A stretch of DNA of 64,000 bases from Loripinus fragilis (GCA_964019695.1 OZ026520.1:23202130-23266129), one strand, 5' to 3'. Positions 25,974 to 38,478 are shown, counted from the stretch's first letter. Notes: a model not told the origin generated them from the sequence alone. Numbers and translations: made by a program.

Positions 25974-26512
25974 CTAGATAAGCAGTGTATTTGCGTAAAT
26001 ACGCAATTAAAATCATCAAAAAAGCAATTAAAATTAAATAAGTGCGTACCGAAAAGCAATTCTGTCGATTGGTATGCAATTACATGCAATATCATTGCGT
26101 ACCATTTGGTCCATTTAGTTTCCATTTGTGTTATATACAAATGCCAGTCGGGTATTGATTTTTTTTTCTAGCGAGCGCGCAGTATAATTCCAATTTTATT
26201 AATAAAATATCGCCGCCAGTCAAGTATTTTAGCCGAAAAACTTTGCAAAATGGATGCGAGCAACTAATGTCAACATGGCAATGAGATTTGCTACATGTAC
26301 AATAAAAATTCGATAGTTTGATACTCAGAAAGGCAGACGATGAGAGTAAATATGTAGGCACATTCACGATGGCTTCATTCAATAAGAAACGTATGTAATC
26401 ACTACCAAAAACGTGGCGTAAAAATATAAAAAATACGCAATTGTTTTTGCAAGTACGCAATTGAGGATAACCAGGTTGCGTAAATACCCAATTGACCCAA
26501 AGGCTTATCTAG
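25974..26512. mobile_element. H-family TIR element, complete copy
   Basis: Ends CTAGATAAGCAGTGTATTTG and CCCAATTGACCCAAAGGCTTATCTAG are inverted, with subterminal GTAAATACGCAATT repeated. 539 bp, no credible ORF. It is the reference for the copies at 2830, 13458 and 17725. Confidence 0.7.
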
Positions 26513-27490
26513 GGCGCTGAATGTACATAAAGATAATGCTGGAGTTTGGCCATGTAATTTTCCACTATTACAATAGAATAGATTTAGCTTGCATGCAAAC
26601 AGTATAGATGCAGATCAGACTGCACACAAAATGCAACATCTGTTGTTGGTTTATTTGAAGTATGTCACTAAGACTTTTCCTATGAAAACCTACAACATAT
26701 AGGGCTTATTTCACCATTTTGGGACATTGACCCATACACCTGATAGACAAGAGACAGTTAAGATAGTCAAAATAAAATCTTACCTCTTAAATTTACCATC
26801 TCACTTGAGTCCCATTCTTACACACAGATGTACTATTTATATCAGCTATTTGGTATTTATCTTTTTTTGCATCCGGAGAATAAGTTTTGAATGTTGCACT
26901 TACAGGGGAACTTATCTGTTAAAGCAAAGAAGTGAACCATGGTCCATGGCTGATATGTGGATCGTTAGAGTGCATAAAACCCCAGGGCCTGATAATGCCA
27001 CGGCAGTATTTACATCGTAGTAAGCACACAAGTGACCGCAATAAGTCAGTAGAAAAAATGTCAACACCCGTTGCATACCACGCTAATTTTCATGAATGTA
27101 AACCCTGAATACACACCCTGTACAAACAATTTTAAGCCAACTTTTACTTGAAAAAATAACTATTTTTCTTCGAAATTTTGAAATAGGGAGTTTTCCTCCA
27201 AATATTGGGGGAAAACACTTTTTGGCGTTGGGAATATAAGGGCTATAAAATTGGCCAAAAATAAGCCGTGACATATGTTTAATTGAAAAATATGAAGGAT
27301 AATAATCTACATACTTGTGTGCTAGCACCCTGAAGCTTCAATTTATTATCTAAGAAAGCAAAACTTACAACACACAATAATCATATATATGCCTTTCATG
27401 TATTGCTTTATTGAAACAGATATTTATGAATATTCATAGGGTTATAAAAAGTTAGCATGGCTTTAAATTCAGCTTTTGTCATTGGTAGAT
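26513..27490. other. Unassigned intergenic DNA
   Basis: No exon, RNA gene or recognised repeat. Confidence 0.45.
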
Positions 27491-27494
27491 CTCT

Positions 27495-27660
27495 TTAACC
27501 CATTTCCCACTATTCATTACAAATACTGTCCTCTTTCATCTGCTTATGTACTTTGGTTGCCTATATTGCAAACAATATGGGCCCAGATCAGACTGCTCCC
27601 TAAGCAGTCTGATCAGAGTTCATTTTTGTTTCCAGAATTTAATTAGTCTGGAGTGCATTT
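27495..27660. repeat. TTAACCC hairpin repeat, partial
   Basis: TTTAACCCATTTCCC, then CAGATCAGACTGCTCCCTAA / GCAGTCTGATC stem. Confidence 0.55.
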
Positions 27661-27852
27661 ATATATATGTAGCAGATGTAATAAGTAGACAAAAAGAAAG
27701 GTGCTTTGATAGTCTCTAGATGATAAATCTACAGCCAAGTCAAAACAAGATAGGTAAATTTTCAACAAAAAACGGATACCTGATAAATTAGTGTGCACCA
27801 AAGACTTGAAAGCAAAGCTTTTACATTTGAGATCAGTTAGACATGACTCGGG

Positions 27853-28035
27853 ATAAGAGTGCATAATCAAAAATTAATTTTCTTATTTCTCAACCAAAAC
27901 ATATGTTGTGGGTGCTCAAAAGAGCTCTAAATGAGATGGTTTTTTGAGCAGCCAAAACAAATGTTATAAACTGATGGATAAGAAAATATTCATAATTTTA
28001 GGCTGAAATGTTTGCCTATCTGGGCCTATGGTTAG
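27853..28035 (+). mobile_element. Hairpin MITE family A
   Basis: GAGTGCATAATCAAAAATTA, stem with mismatches, GATGGATAAGAAAATATTCA. Confidence 0.75.
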
Positions 28036-28450
28036 ATATTGTCAAAAGTTAACTTATGTAGTAAGTTCAACTTGCTGACACACTATCTGCTTTGGTAGGG
28101 AATCAAATAGATTTCTTTGGGAACTTTGTCGATTGATGTAATATCTATTATAGACCCTTTTTCTTATATGGCACACTTATTACTATGTATAATACCAACA
28201 GTCGCAATGACAACATGTGCATATAGGGTTAATGTGTTTTTATATACTTTATACTAGATGTAAAAATCTGTTATGTATGGAGCCTAGTTTGATGATTAGG
28301 CTGTAATTTGTTGTATAATTGTATTAAAACATTTAAGCTGCATTGATAGAAAATGTACTTTTGGCATGACCCTTTCAATGAAGATTCAGATTAATATTTT
28401 ATCACTCAGTCGTAGAAGTCTACTCTGTCGTAAAAAGTTTGCGTCTAGGC
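28036..28450. other. Unassigned AT-rich DNA
   Basis: No feature recognised. Confidence 0.4.
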
Positions 28451-28454
28451 CCAG

Positions 28455-28640
28455 AGATGAGGGGATCATTTCAAATTAATTTTCTTATTTCTCACCCAAA
28501 GTATATGTAGTGGGTACTCAAATGAACCATCTCAATGAGACATCCAAGACATATGTTAAGACTGACTGGTAAGAAAATAATTGCATTATCGCAAATCATT
28601 TGCTCAGCTAGACTTACATGTATGGTGTCAAGGGTGAATA
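28455..28640 (+). repeat. Hairpin MITE family A, half-deleted
   Basis: TTTCTTATTTCTCACCCAAAG, left arm only, then TGGTAAGAAAATAATTGCA. Confidence 0.65.
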
Positions 28641-28654
28641 TTCAAATAAGAGTC

Positions 28655-28855
28655 ATAGGCCCAGATAAGGAAATTAATTTTATGAACGTAAAACTGTAAT
28701 TATTTCCTTACCCATCAATTTAAACATAAGTTTTGGGTGCTCAAAAGAACCGTCTCATTGAGACGGTTCTTTTGAGTACCCACAACATAATGTTTTTGGT
28801 GAGAAATGAAGAAAATAGTTTTCCAATACACACTCTTATCTGGGGGCCTGAAGAG
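28655..28855 (-). mobile_element. Hairpin MITE family A, reverse copy
   Basis: Stem CTCAAAAGAACCGTCTCATT / GAGACGGTTCTTTTGAG is nearly perfect; it is flanked by TTTCCTTACCCATCAATTTA and GTGAGAAATGAAG. Confidence 0.82.
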
Positions 28856-29390
28856 TGGTAACATATTGGTGTAGCTTTTTTAATTAACTCTAGCTAATTG
28901 ACAAACTAGTCTAGTAGATAAACATTGAAGACAGAGAAAAAGCAGTCTGATCTAGTCCTCACTATTTTAGCTGATTTTCATTAGCAGAAACCTGAACAAA
29001 ATTTTAGTTGAGAATAGTACTTAAAGAATTTTCAAATTATATGGTATTGAAATTTTACATGAAGATCTAGTCTATTGTTTGGTGATGAAACAAAACATGT
29101 TTCTAATTTTTAAATTTTGTCATTTTTTTATGAAAAAAAAAATATGTTTCTGGCGTGTAAACTTTACCAATAGGATGCAATTTTTTCAATAATGGCCGAA
29201 TACCAATATTTTTGATGATGCTTTCATACCACATGTACTGGTTATGAACAGGTTTTAATTCTACATTCATTCATTGTGAGACTTTGCTGAATAATTACTG
29301 ATTCATTAAATACCTGTATAATGGATTTCTAAAGGTTGACTTACTGGTTATCTCCCAGTAAAGGCCAGTAACTCATTGCAATAACCTCTG
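28856..29390. other. Unassigned intergenic DNA
   Basis: No feature recognised. Confidence 0.4.
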
Positions 29391-29602
29391 TACAGTAAAA
29401 TTTGTGTAAAACGGCCACTCTCAAAAAGACGGAAAATTGGTTTTTAAAGACCAATTATCGCTTAATGCAGGTCAGAAGCATTGCAGAATGGTCCAAGGGG
29501 AGCAATCTGCAATACTTTTGACCTTCATTAAGCTACCATTTGTCATTAAGGCCTTTGTTTTGTCTGGTTTTGAGAGGCCGTTTTACACAGGTTTTACTGT
29601 TA
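29391..29602. mobile_element. C-family TIR MITE, copy 3
   Basis: ACAGTAAAATTTGTGTAAAA / TTTTACACAGGTTTTACTGT with TA ends; same inner TTGCAGAATG palindrome. Confidence 0.8.
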
Positions 29603-29828
29603 ATTCCATGTTTTAGAACCTATGATATATTAGTCACTCCATAACGAAACAACAAAATGACATGTTTACCTAGTGATGACTCAGATCAGCCTGGGATTCT
29701 CCTCAGTCTGATTAGTCTGCTGTCAGCCTAAAGATATCGAGAATCCAGGGCTTCCCTTGAAGCACACATTGACTGACGACAGGCCTCAAGGTTTTAAAAT
29801 TTTCATGCTCAACTCAACTGATCAGGAG

Positions 29829-29898
29829 ATTTATCCTGCTTATAAATGTTAAAATGCCAACAATTGTTGGCATTTTAACATTTATAAGCAGGATAAAT
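29829..29898. repeat. 70-bp perfect spacerless palindrome
   Basis: The 35-bp arms 29829-29863 and 29864-29898 are exact reverse complements centred on CAATTG, running from ATTTATCCTGC to GCAGGATAAAT. Confidence 0.97.
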
Positions 29899-30299
29899 AC
29901 AATTGAGATTTTTAAGTGAGATAAATCTTTATTTTTCACCATCTTGGTTTTTATGAGCATTTGAAATTTCGTTCTCAATTGCTCAACTCATGAAAAAATA
30001 TTATAACCTTAAGACCTGGTTAGATTGGGCAGATGTCCAGGGTGATTTGAGGCTTCATTGGGATCACAAAACTATTGGTTTTGTCAAAGGTGGCTCATTT
30101 GTCAATAGAGACTATAGTCTTCTCTTAATTTTTTTTCTGTGCACACAAGTTTACATGTTCTCCCAGTGCAGTTTAGTTTTTAGACATTTCCAATTATGTT
30201 TAATAAAAATGTATTTATTTTGTACAGTTTTAATTTTGATGTGTTTGCGGCCTGATCTTTTGATTCATAAGGAGGTAAATTATTCTCTTCAAATTGAAA

Positions 30300-30660
30300 A
30301 TGGGGAGAGATGATGTTTGCTGGGTCAACATTTTTGTCAACATGGCAGTGGTGATCAGGTTTTTCCGGATCAACATTATCTTCAAAGTAGTATGAGATCA
30401 TGTTGTGCTGGATGAATATTTTTCTTAGAACATGTTTTGCAGGATGAATAGTAATTTTCAACATGATATTGGAAATAAAAAAAAATTCTGACTCAAAATT
30501 TTTATTAACATGGTAGTTGAGATGTTATTGTGCTCAATCAAAATTTTCTTTTTCGTGGTAATTGAAATCTTGATGTTTTGGAGCAATATTTTCATCAGTA
30601 TGGATATTGGAGATCATGTTCTGGATCAATACGTTCTTCAACATGGTAACTGAGAACCTA
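30300..30660. repeat. Diverged ~60-bp tandem repeat
   Basis: Units share CAACATGGTA.TTGAGATC and GTTCTGGATCAATAT; about six diverged copies. Confidence 0.65.
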
Positions 30661-30796
30661 TGATTGGTCTTATAAGTTTTTTTTTTCTAAGTGCTAACAA
30701 TGCAAGCAAAAATAATGAACTAAATTTGAGATACTATAAAACTTATATGGGCTAGATCATGAAATCTGGTACTTATCGCATATGCATAAGTCATTC

Positions 30797-31048
30797 TTAA
30801 CCCTTTCCTTCATAAATATTCATGCTAGGGTTCAACCCACTATGAATAATTATATAAATAAACTTTCATTTTGGTACATAGAATAAAGAAACTACTTTTC
30901 AGGTCCACTTATGTAGGATCAGATATGTCATATTTCGAAAAGAAATCAGAGCAGATCCTGATCAGGCAGCTCTAACAAGAGCTGCCTGATCTGGGTCTGC
31001 TCTGTTTGCAAAAGTATCAAAAGGCGACTCTATGAGGTAAATGGTTAA
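30797..31048. mobile_element. TTAA-bounded hairpin repeat, sister of 18681
   Basis: TTAACCCTTTCC / AATGGTTAA ends; stem GATCAGGCAGCTC / GAGCTGCCTGATC; same ATAAATATTCATGCTA lead. Confidence 0.72.
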
Positions 31049-31347
31049 AAATGTATATGTGCAGCTATTTAGTGGAGCCATGATTTCTTGGTTAATCTTC
31101 ATCTGTGCCATAATTTCTCTATATGATAGATGAAGGCTCTTGCAAGACTCTGGTCTGAGCCTTGGCTGCCTGCTGGTCCTTTAGGTGCCAAAATTTCATA
31201 TGCTGGTTCATTTTTACCACTATAAATTGTTATACTTCACTGTTACCTGTGCTATTGCTGTGGCTTGATACCATAAGTAGGTTTATCTGACCAGCACCAC
31301 AAACACATCACCTGGTTAATTCTCGTGTGTGAGGCTAATGTAAGTAG

Positions 31348-31559
31348 TTAACTCTTTGTCCCCTGGGAAATTTTTCCCGCTTTTTTGACGTCTGCTGATT
31401 TATTTCAAAATCAACTTTTTTGAAAATTTCTTTCAGGAATACAATCAGATTGTCAAACAGTTTGGATCCAGATCTGGCCCGACGTTCTGTCGGGCCTGAT
31501 CTGGGTCCAAACTGGTTGCAAAAGTTATCAGCAGACAACACTAGGAGGTAAAGAGTTAA
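31348..31559. mobile_element. TTAACTC-bounded hairpin repeat
   Basis: Ends TTAACTCTTTG / AAAGAGTTAA; central stem CAGATCTGGCCCGACG / CGTTCTGTCGGGCCTGATCTG, with CAAACAGTTTGGA on both arms and TCAGCAGACAACACTAGGAG. Confidence 0.75.
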
Positions 31560-31826
31560 TTTTGAAAGACTAGTGTATCTGCTAATAGAGTGCTATATTT
31601 AATTTGCAATATGAAAAGCATTTTTAGAGCAGCTAGGGTCAAATACTGAAATAAAGGTCAAATATCAGCTCTTTCCAGATTGTTACCGAAAAAAATCCTT
31701 GATTGTGAAATTGACATGTGTACAGAGTACAACATATATTAGGGATAGCAAAAAAGTTGAATATGCTTGTAAAGGGCGTATATTTGTTTTATTCAGTACA
31801 GATGAGATTTAATTGACTTCTGTATA

Positions 31827-32671
31827 TATACTCAGGAGAAAAAGTTTAGTCAGTATTTATGTTTTCTCATACAATCAACAATACTGCATATATCATTGTC
31901 AAATTTTATACATGAGTTGTATTATCGTAACTTTACATGTACCTGTTATTGCGTGACAAATAATGCCTTTATTAGCCTGTATCAACCAAATTTCAAAATG
32001 CACGATGTGCACGTGCTGCGGTAAACCGGCAGGTTTATTTTCTCATATACTGTTCGATATTGAAAGAGAGTTGTTCCCATTGCAATAATCCGGAGAAAAT
32101 TCAGTGCTAGCAAGCTAAATTCGCCGTCCAGGCTATCAACAAATTACAGAAATGCCGCGTTTTGACGCCTTGAAACAGGTACACGTGTTGCTGACGTAAC
32201 ACGCAGTTTTGGATGCAATGAACAAACCATTTATCGTCTGCAAACAGGTTTTCAACGGCCTGGCAGTAAATATGACAAGCCTCTGTGCGGGAGACCACGG
32301 ATAACGACGCCATTTGAAGTTAGTGTCATAGTGACGTCAACATGATGTAATTGCTTCATGACCGCTTGGAAACTTCTTAAATTCCTTAGTCATGCAACAG
32401 GTACGATAATTTCCGTCTGTACTCCCAGAAATCGTCTGAGGGGCGCTAGACTGATTTTTGAGTTATGAAATTTGAATTTTAATATTGACCACTTTGTGTA
32501 ATTTTGATGAAGAAAATGGGTATATTTTCAGAATGTTTTGTTGAAAATGTTCACATTTGTAAGACATTACATGAATTTTATTTTGAGTAAGGTTTTTGTC
32601 AATATTAAGACTGTCTTACAAAATTATTGCACACAGTGTCTGTACTGACTGAACTTTTTCTTCTGAGTATA
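31827..32671. mobile_element. Tc1-like deletion derivative
   Basis: TIR TATACTCAGGAGAAAAAGTT / AACTTTTTCTTCTGAGTATA flanked by TA, 845 bp. It keeps only an N-terminal transposase piece, so it depends on another element for movement. Confidence 0.75.
32152..32316 (+). pseudogene. Tc1-type transposase N-terminal fragment
   Basis: MPRFDALKQ followed, after a frame change, by FGCNEQTIYRLQTGFQRPGS and CGRPRITT. This is the helix-turn-helix plus GRPR AT-hook-like linker of Tc1 transposases. No DDE catalytic region follows. Conceptual stops and the frameshift make it a relic. Confidence 0.75.
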
Positions 32672-32789
32672 TAATAAAATCAGTTCTGTATGAATGGAAA
32701 ATCAGTTAGTCCTGCACTATTTTTTCTGAGGATGGAAATATTCAGGAACATCCCTGATAGCAGTTTAAGTGTTTAAACACAAATGAACC

Positions 32790-32940
32790 TCAGTGGACAC
32801 TTGCAGCTTAACAGTCATAGAATATTTAAGCCACTAGCAAAGGCTCTGAGCAGACTGGGCATATGTGCAGGCTGGTCTGAGCCTTTGCTGGTCGCATTTA
32901 CCACATTGTTGGAAATCCCATGTCGCGGCTCATATTTTTA
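32790..32940. repeat. P-family repeat, half copy
   Basis: GTGCAGGCTGGTCTGAGCCT and CCACATTGTTGGAAATCCCA. Confidence 0.6.
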
Positions 32941-33269
32941 CTGTCAGAGCTTCAAAGTTTAGATAAGAGTCTAGAAATTTTGAGTGGTCCAAGCTTAGCC
33001 CTTACACTTTTCAAAATGTGCAGGCTGGTCTGTGCCTTTGTTATTCCAATGCAACAAAAACAAAATTTCTCATGGCATGGCTCAGATAGTGTATGGATAA
33101 TAGGTGCTGTACAACAGAAAAAAATATATTGCTTGCTAATGCAGTGGTAAGTGCTGAACCCTTTTGCTCCCAGAATGGCTACTTTGGCTGCAATAGTCAA
33201 AATATTGTAATTATATCAGTACAACACTACACCAGTCTGATCTTGAATCACATTGAAATTCTTAATTGA

Positions 33270-33505
33270 GCCGCGACATGTGATTTCCAACAATGTGGCT
33301 TTTTGACAAGGATAGACTCAGATGAGCCTGTGCAGCTTCATTTTAAGCTTAGAAACACCAGATGAAGTTCAGTCACTGGCCTAAGTGTCATAGAATATTC
33401 AAGCAACTAGCTAAGGCTCTGGTCAGACTGTGCGTATGCCCAGGCTGGTCTGAGCCTTTGCTGGTTGCACATACCACATTGTTGGAAATCACATGCTGTG
33501 GCTCA
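33270..33505. mobile_element. P-family palindromic MITE, complete copy
   Basis: Inverted ends GAGCCGCGACATGTGATTTC / GAAATCACATGCTGTGGCTC, followed inward by CAACAATGTGG. Interior TTTAAGCTTAGAAAC. Confidence 0.75.
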
Positions 33506-33707
33506 ATTCCTACTGAATGTTATATTTTCCAAGTATCTAACTATTAAGCAACCGAAAAATATTGTGGGTATATTCAAAGTAGCTGTGTCTGTGAAATGGT
33601 TCTTTTGAGTCCAGACTGTCCAAGTTAAATTTTTTTGTGAAAACTTTTTTTCGCAAAAAAATAGCTTTATTATCTTGAACCCTGAGGCTCTGGCATCCCT
33701 GTCTATG

Positions 33708-33904
33708 TTAACTCATTGCCTCCTAGTGTTGTCTGCTGATAAGCTTTGTAAACAGATTGGACCAAAATCAGGCCTTCAAAATGTTGGAACTGATCTTGAT
33801 CCAATCTGTTTGACACTCAGATAATGTTGCTGAAAGAATTTTTTCGAAAAAATTGATTTTGAAACATAAAGAAGCATGATAAATTTCCCAGGGAGCAGAG
33901 TTAA
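33708..33904. mobile_element. TTAACTC-bounded hairpin repeat
   Basis: TTAACTCATTGCCTCCTAGTG start and GCAGAGTTAA end; same family as 31348-31559. Confidence 0.7.
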
Positions 33905-34282
33905 GAAGGTTTAGATGACACTGACCCTGGTGAGACTGCATTCTGCATCCTCTCATATGGACATGTGCTGTTAGCAGGTGCTCTTATTTGGAAACAATTG
34001 AAGATCAGATAGTGTATGTTGTTACTTTGTTAATGCTTTAGTGTAGATAAAGAGAAAATTCTATTGCATGAATGTTGAGGATGCCAGCTACGTAGACAAG
34101 AAATTTCTAACATGAACCAGTATACTTGTTGAATGTATGAAATATTTTGTAAATGATATCATTATAAATATTCCATTCAAGTTTTGCCCAGTTTTGTTTT
34201 CACTTAAAATTCACTTATTTGGCAGTGCCACTTGAAAAGTCAAAACACTGCTGAACACTGATAAGCCACATGCATTAAGATT

Positions 34283-34350
34283 ACATTTGTTATTTATCAA
34301 CCAAAACATATGTTGTGGGTAGTCAAAAGATTCCATCTCAATTAGACCGT
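34283..34350 (+). repeat. MITE family A fragment
   Basis: ATCAACCAAAACATATGTTG plus partial stem; right side lost. Confidence 0.55.
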
Positions 34351-34527
34351 ACTTTAGATCTACCTTGCATTCCTAGGGCATTTTCTCATGCATGCCAAAT
34401 TGTTCAGTGGGACCACCTAAGTGCAAAAAAGTTATATAAAAATAAATGTGTAAATACATGTTTTACACGGCAACCCATAATGTGATTCTCAAGTATTGAG
34501 GTGTACCTACAAATCAATCATAGTAGC

Positions 34528-34745
34528 CATGACATGTTATTTCCAACAATGTGGCATTTTGACAAGTGTAGACTCAGACAAGCCTGTGCAGCCTCCTTTT
34601 AAGCTTAGAAACTCCAAATAATGTTCAGTCAGTAGCTTACAATCATAGAAAGTTCAAGCGACCAGCAAAGCATCAGATAGGCCTGCACATATGCGCAGGC
34701 TGATCTGAGGCTTTGCTGGTTGCACATACCACATTTCATGTGTGG
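34528..34745. mobile_element. P-family palindromic MITE
   Basis: CATGACATGTTATTTCCAAC lead, TATGCGCAGGCTGATCTGAG and CCACATTTCATG end. Confidence 0.65.
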
Positions 34746-35008
34746 CTCATGTCTCAGTTGCTACTTCACTGTTGTCTAACTCCTCCGTCAGTGCTCTGTT
34801 TGGTAATGTAGGCGTTAGTGACAAAATCATCAGTTTGAGTTTCAATATGGCGGCAATTTTGCAAACACAATTCAAAACCAAGGAATTCTAAAATATTTAT
34901 GTAAGTTAACGTTTTTATGTCACAATTGTATTTCTTTGAACAATTTATCAAGTTGAGTCTTTTGTTAATTCCAGCATATCAATGCCCTAAAACGAGAATT
35001 GACCACCA

Positions 35009-35505
35009 AATAATCTGGAAAAAATGGATCCTTCAGAAATAGAGAGAGCCTCCAATATAAGAAAACAGCAGACTCGGTTTCATTGAGTCTGTTCATGAAA
35101 ATTAATGGAAAGTGCAACAATTTTCACGCCCCCAAGCACCGCCCTAAGTGATATTCTGATTTCCCTCAGAACCCAATATTCCTGAAGAGCCAGAATATGA
35201 AAAAATATCAATACTATATAGATGTAAGGGGAGAAGTTTTACCAACTCCACGCGGCACAACGTCAGCTGTTGCAGCCTCCAAATAATCTGGAAAAAATAT
35301 CCTTCAGAAATAGAGAGGACCTACAATATAAGAAAACAGCAGACTCGGTTTTATTGAGTCTGTTCATGAGAACATATGGAAAGGGCAACAATTCTCCCGC
35401 CCCCTAGCACCGGCTCAAGCGGTATTCTGCTTTCCATCAGAACCCAATATTCCTGAAGGACCAGACTATGAAAAAATATCAACAATATATCGATGTACGG
35501 GGGCC
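35009..35505 (+). repeat. Two direct ~227-bp repeats offset by 270 bp
   Basis: Copies at 35009-35235 and 35279-35505 share CCAAATAATCTGGAAAAAAT, AGCAGACTCGGTTT.ATTGAG and CAGAACCCAATATTCCTGAA. No protein family is seen in either frame set. Confidence 0.75.
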
Positions 35506-35635
35506 TTAAGAAAACAATGAATTTGAATCCAACAGTATCCTTCAAAATGTGCCTGACGTTTACTCATAATTTGTACCTGTACCCTGTTACTATGTGAAAT
35601 TCACTAACAAGTGATAGTCGTTGCTTTTTATGCCA

Positions 35636-36032
35636 TTTCAGTATTTTGCGGACAAACAAATGAGCTTTATAGTTTTGAACCCGGCTGTGTTAGGCCCGGA
35701 TTCGGAAACTGATGGACTAAGGATTGGTTTTGTATAGAAATCTGATTGGAATGAGTTCCCCTACAAAGAATATGGATTATTTGTCTCATTTAGTTTTTCA
35801 AAACCAGTTTTATGAAGGAAATAGACATGCATTTGTCGAGTCCAATATACTATTGTCACTGCTTAGTGATATTGTTAGTATGAAGTCTGCTAACTCATTT
35901 GAGCATTTAATTAAGACCATGCAGCGTTCGCATTATAGCAAAGCAGTTATCAGAACCAAAGTTGCTCTTCAAGAGGTGTTCTTTGATTGGCAAATATACT
36001 TAAGGACTTTGAAAATGCTTCAACCGGATTAA
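35636..36032 (+). other. Unrecognised ORF region
   Basis: An open frame of 102 codons (35724-36032) gives a Ser/Leu-rich protein containing SNILLSLLSDIVSM. Another frame just upstream reads YFADKQMSFIVLNPAVLGPD before stopping. It may be a decayed mobile-element ORF, or chance. I recognise no family. Confidence 0.2.
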
Positions 36033-36079
36033 ATCCTTTATTTCACAAACCCTTAGAGTGTAAGCGGGATAATTGTTAT

Positions 36080-36445
36080 TGCCTATCAAAAAAAGTAAGT
36101 GAGAATGATCAGGAAATACCACAATCACAAACCGCAGACAAAATCCCATGGTACCGCAAGAAAGAGCCGCTCAACCATCACGGGACACCAGGAAGACAAA
36201 TTAAGCAAAGCAACCAGCTCTCTCTTCCCCATCAAGATGATTGCAATACTAGAATGGATATAAATTAACGTACAACAAAACAAGAACAATCACAGACTCC
36301 CACAATGGGAGTAACAATAAACAAAAAGTCAACAACAACGGAACCACCGCCTTAGAACAGACAGCAGCCTAAGCCAAGGGGGGGGGGCTTAAATGCATTT
36401 TACTGGTACCAAATCTTCGCCTGAGATTCTGCTGTTGTTGAAGTA
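36080..36445 (+). repeat. ~350-bp dispersed repeat (Q family)
   Basis: CACAATCACAAACCGCAGAC, CTCTCTTCCCCATCAAGATG, AGTAACAATAAACAAA and AGATTCTGCTGTTGTTG. Relatives at 44290-44585 and, inverted, 61375-61700. Confidence 0.7.
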
Positions 36446-37920
36446 CAAGAAATGTTCAGCTCGCATTGAGGCCATCTAACTAATGCAATGTAACATCATG
36501 GAGAAACACTCTAATCAAATTAACACACCATAAGGAAACAAAATAAATGGCTCATGACTTATAGATAGTCAGAGCTAAAAAAAAACTAAGTTGAACCACG
36601 GTGGGTCCAGCTACAGATGAGCACCAGGCACCAACCCACCGATTAAAGCTTTACATCAGAACAGTCATAGAGTCTGAGGCCTGACCCACAGTCGAGCAAT
36701 TAAAGAGGAAATCATAGCTATAAATCGTGATTGGGTTTAAAACTAAGCATGCAGACTGTCGCATGATATCCAAGTTATATCCAACCCTTATATAACGTTT
36801 TACTATCTTTTTTAATTGATCACTTAAATTAGATTTTCAACAATACGTTTGAATTAATAAACTAAATCACCATAAAACATAGGTTCTGGTATGCCTTGTT
36901 GCAGGAGAGTAGCCCAATGTTTTATTTAACAATTAACTCTGAGTGTCTGTGGTAGAATTTAGAAAATGCTTTTCGAATTTTATGATATCTATAAAAGGAT
37001 GTCTGACAAGCCTTTTGTGTGCCTTAGAAAATTCATGTCTGTAAATTTAGTTTAAAGATATTGAAAAAGTATCTGTTTTAAGACTGGTGGTCGATTTTGA
37101 AGGACACCAATCCAGCTGCAAGTTAACCTGCACTAGTTTTGATTCCGGACTTGACAGATTTGCGTCTTGTGCTTCATTCACAACTGCATATTCATTAATG
37201 AACGATTCAAAATAATTGACAGTTCTGTATGGTCACATTAACACCCCTTGAAAGATACCGACATACTCCACCCACTCTGATTACTATAGTCAGGCAATAA
37301 AAGGCAACATCTTGGGCCTTTCGAAGTTTCGATTTGTTTCGTTCGGTTTTGCTGTAAGAGACTAGGTGATATACAAATGACAGCTTATTCATTAATTATA
37401 TGCTTGCAATACATTTATTTTGTATTGTGCAAGTGATGTTAACGTGAACTTTTTATACGTTCTCGATAACATTGCAGCATATCTCTTGCCATGATTAACA
37501 TCAAAACGTCTTCCCCACATGGTTGTCAGTGTACGTAATGAAAGTGTGCATAAAGGTAACTTATGGAGATGTTTCTGAATGATGTTTAATTTTGGCGTTT
37601 ATTTTCGAAATATTGAAGTTGTCAATTACTTTTAATTAGAAAAAGTCTGTAAACTGCGATGCTGGTTAAAGTATCATACACACCACTCTTTAAATACAAA
37701 AATAATCAAAAAGCTTCGACTGACTTTGCAGAATGGTGCTGGATGCTGTATGTACCCATGTGACGTCATCAGCAACCTCGCCTAATAGTGCAATCAAATA
37801 AACGACTGATTCATACCATTTCTGGGTGGCAAATTAAAACCTGCGAGTGATTTTCAATCGCATGTACGGTTTGCAAAAAAGTGCAAAAGTATGGTGATGC
37901 GTTTTCAAAGTCCTCTAGTA
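36446..37920. other. Gene-poor DNA, nothing firmly recognised
   Basis: It contains an imperfect inverted pair ATTCATTAATGAACG (37190) / TTCATTAATTATA (37389) but no coding signal. Confidence 0.4.
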
Positions 37921-37934
37921 TAGTTTAACAGGTG

Positions 37935-38110
37935 AGTAAAATCAGGTAATACCACAATCAACTCACTGCAGCCAAACCCACAGCACTGAGGAAGAACCAA
38001 ATGACACTAACGGTCATAAGAGACCAGGAAGACAATTCAACTTGGCGTAATTTCTAATTTCACAATCATCTTGCTTAGGAAGAGAGAGCTGGTTGCTTTA
38101 CGAGTTGCAA
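37935..38110. repeat. Q-family fragment
   Basis: AATACCACAATCAACTCACTG, GGAAGACAATTCAACTTGG, and an inverted GGAAGAGAGAGCTGGTTGCT piece. Confidence 0.5.
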
Positions 38111-38478
38111 ATAGTAGGGGCTAAAGTCTCAACTTGAGTCATGGTGGGCATCAGTAACCAGCATCAATACCATTTTCTCATCGTAGGAGTCGTATTCTAA
38201 ATAGTGATCTATTTGATTGATTGCTATGCTATAGGGCTATATGAAGAATCATTTAAAAAGCATTTAGCTCAACCAAGCCATAGGCTCAAGGAGAGCGTTT
38301 GTGATCATTCGATGTCAACAATCGCTACATTGGACATCTTTGATACTGACTGGATTTTACTGAATTTTATATGGACCTCGTTTATAATTGATCTAATGGT
38401 TCCAGTCTGTTGCACATATAGGCCAAAAATTCTGGAAATGAAAACTTATCCTTCAATAATACAGTAGCCTGAATGTTT

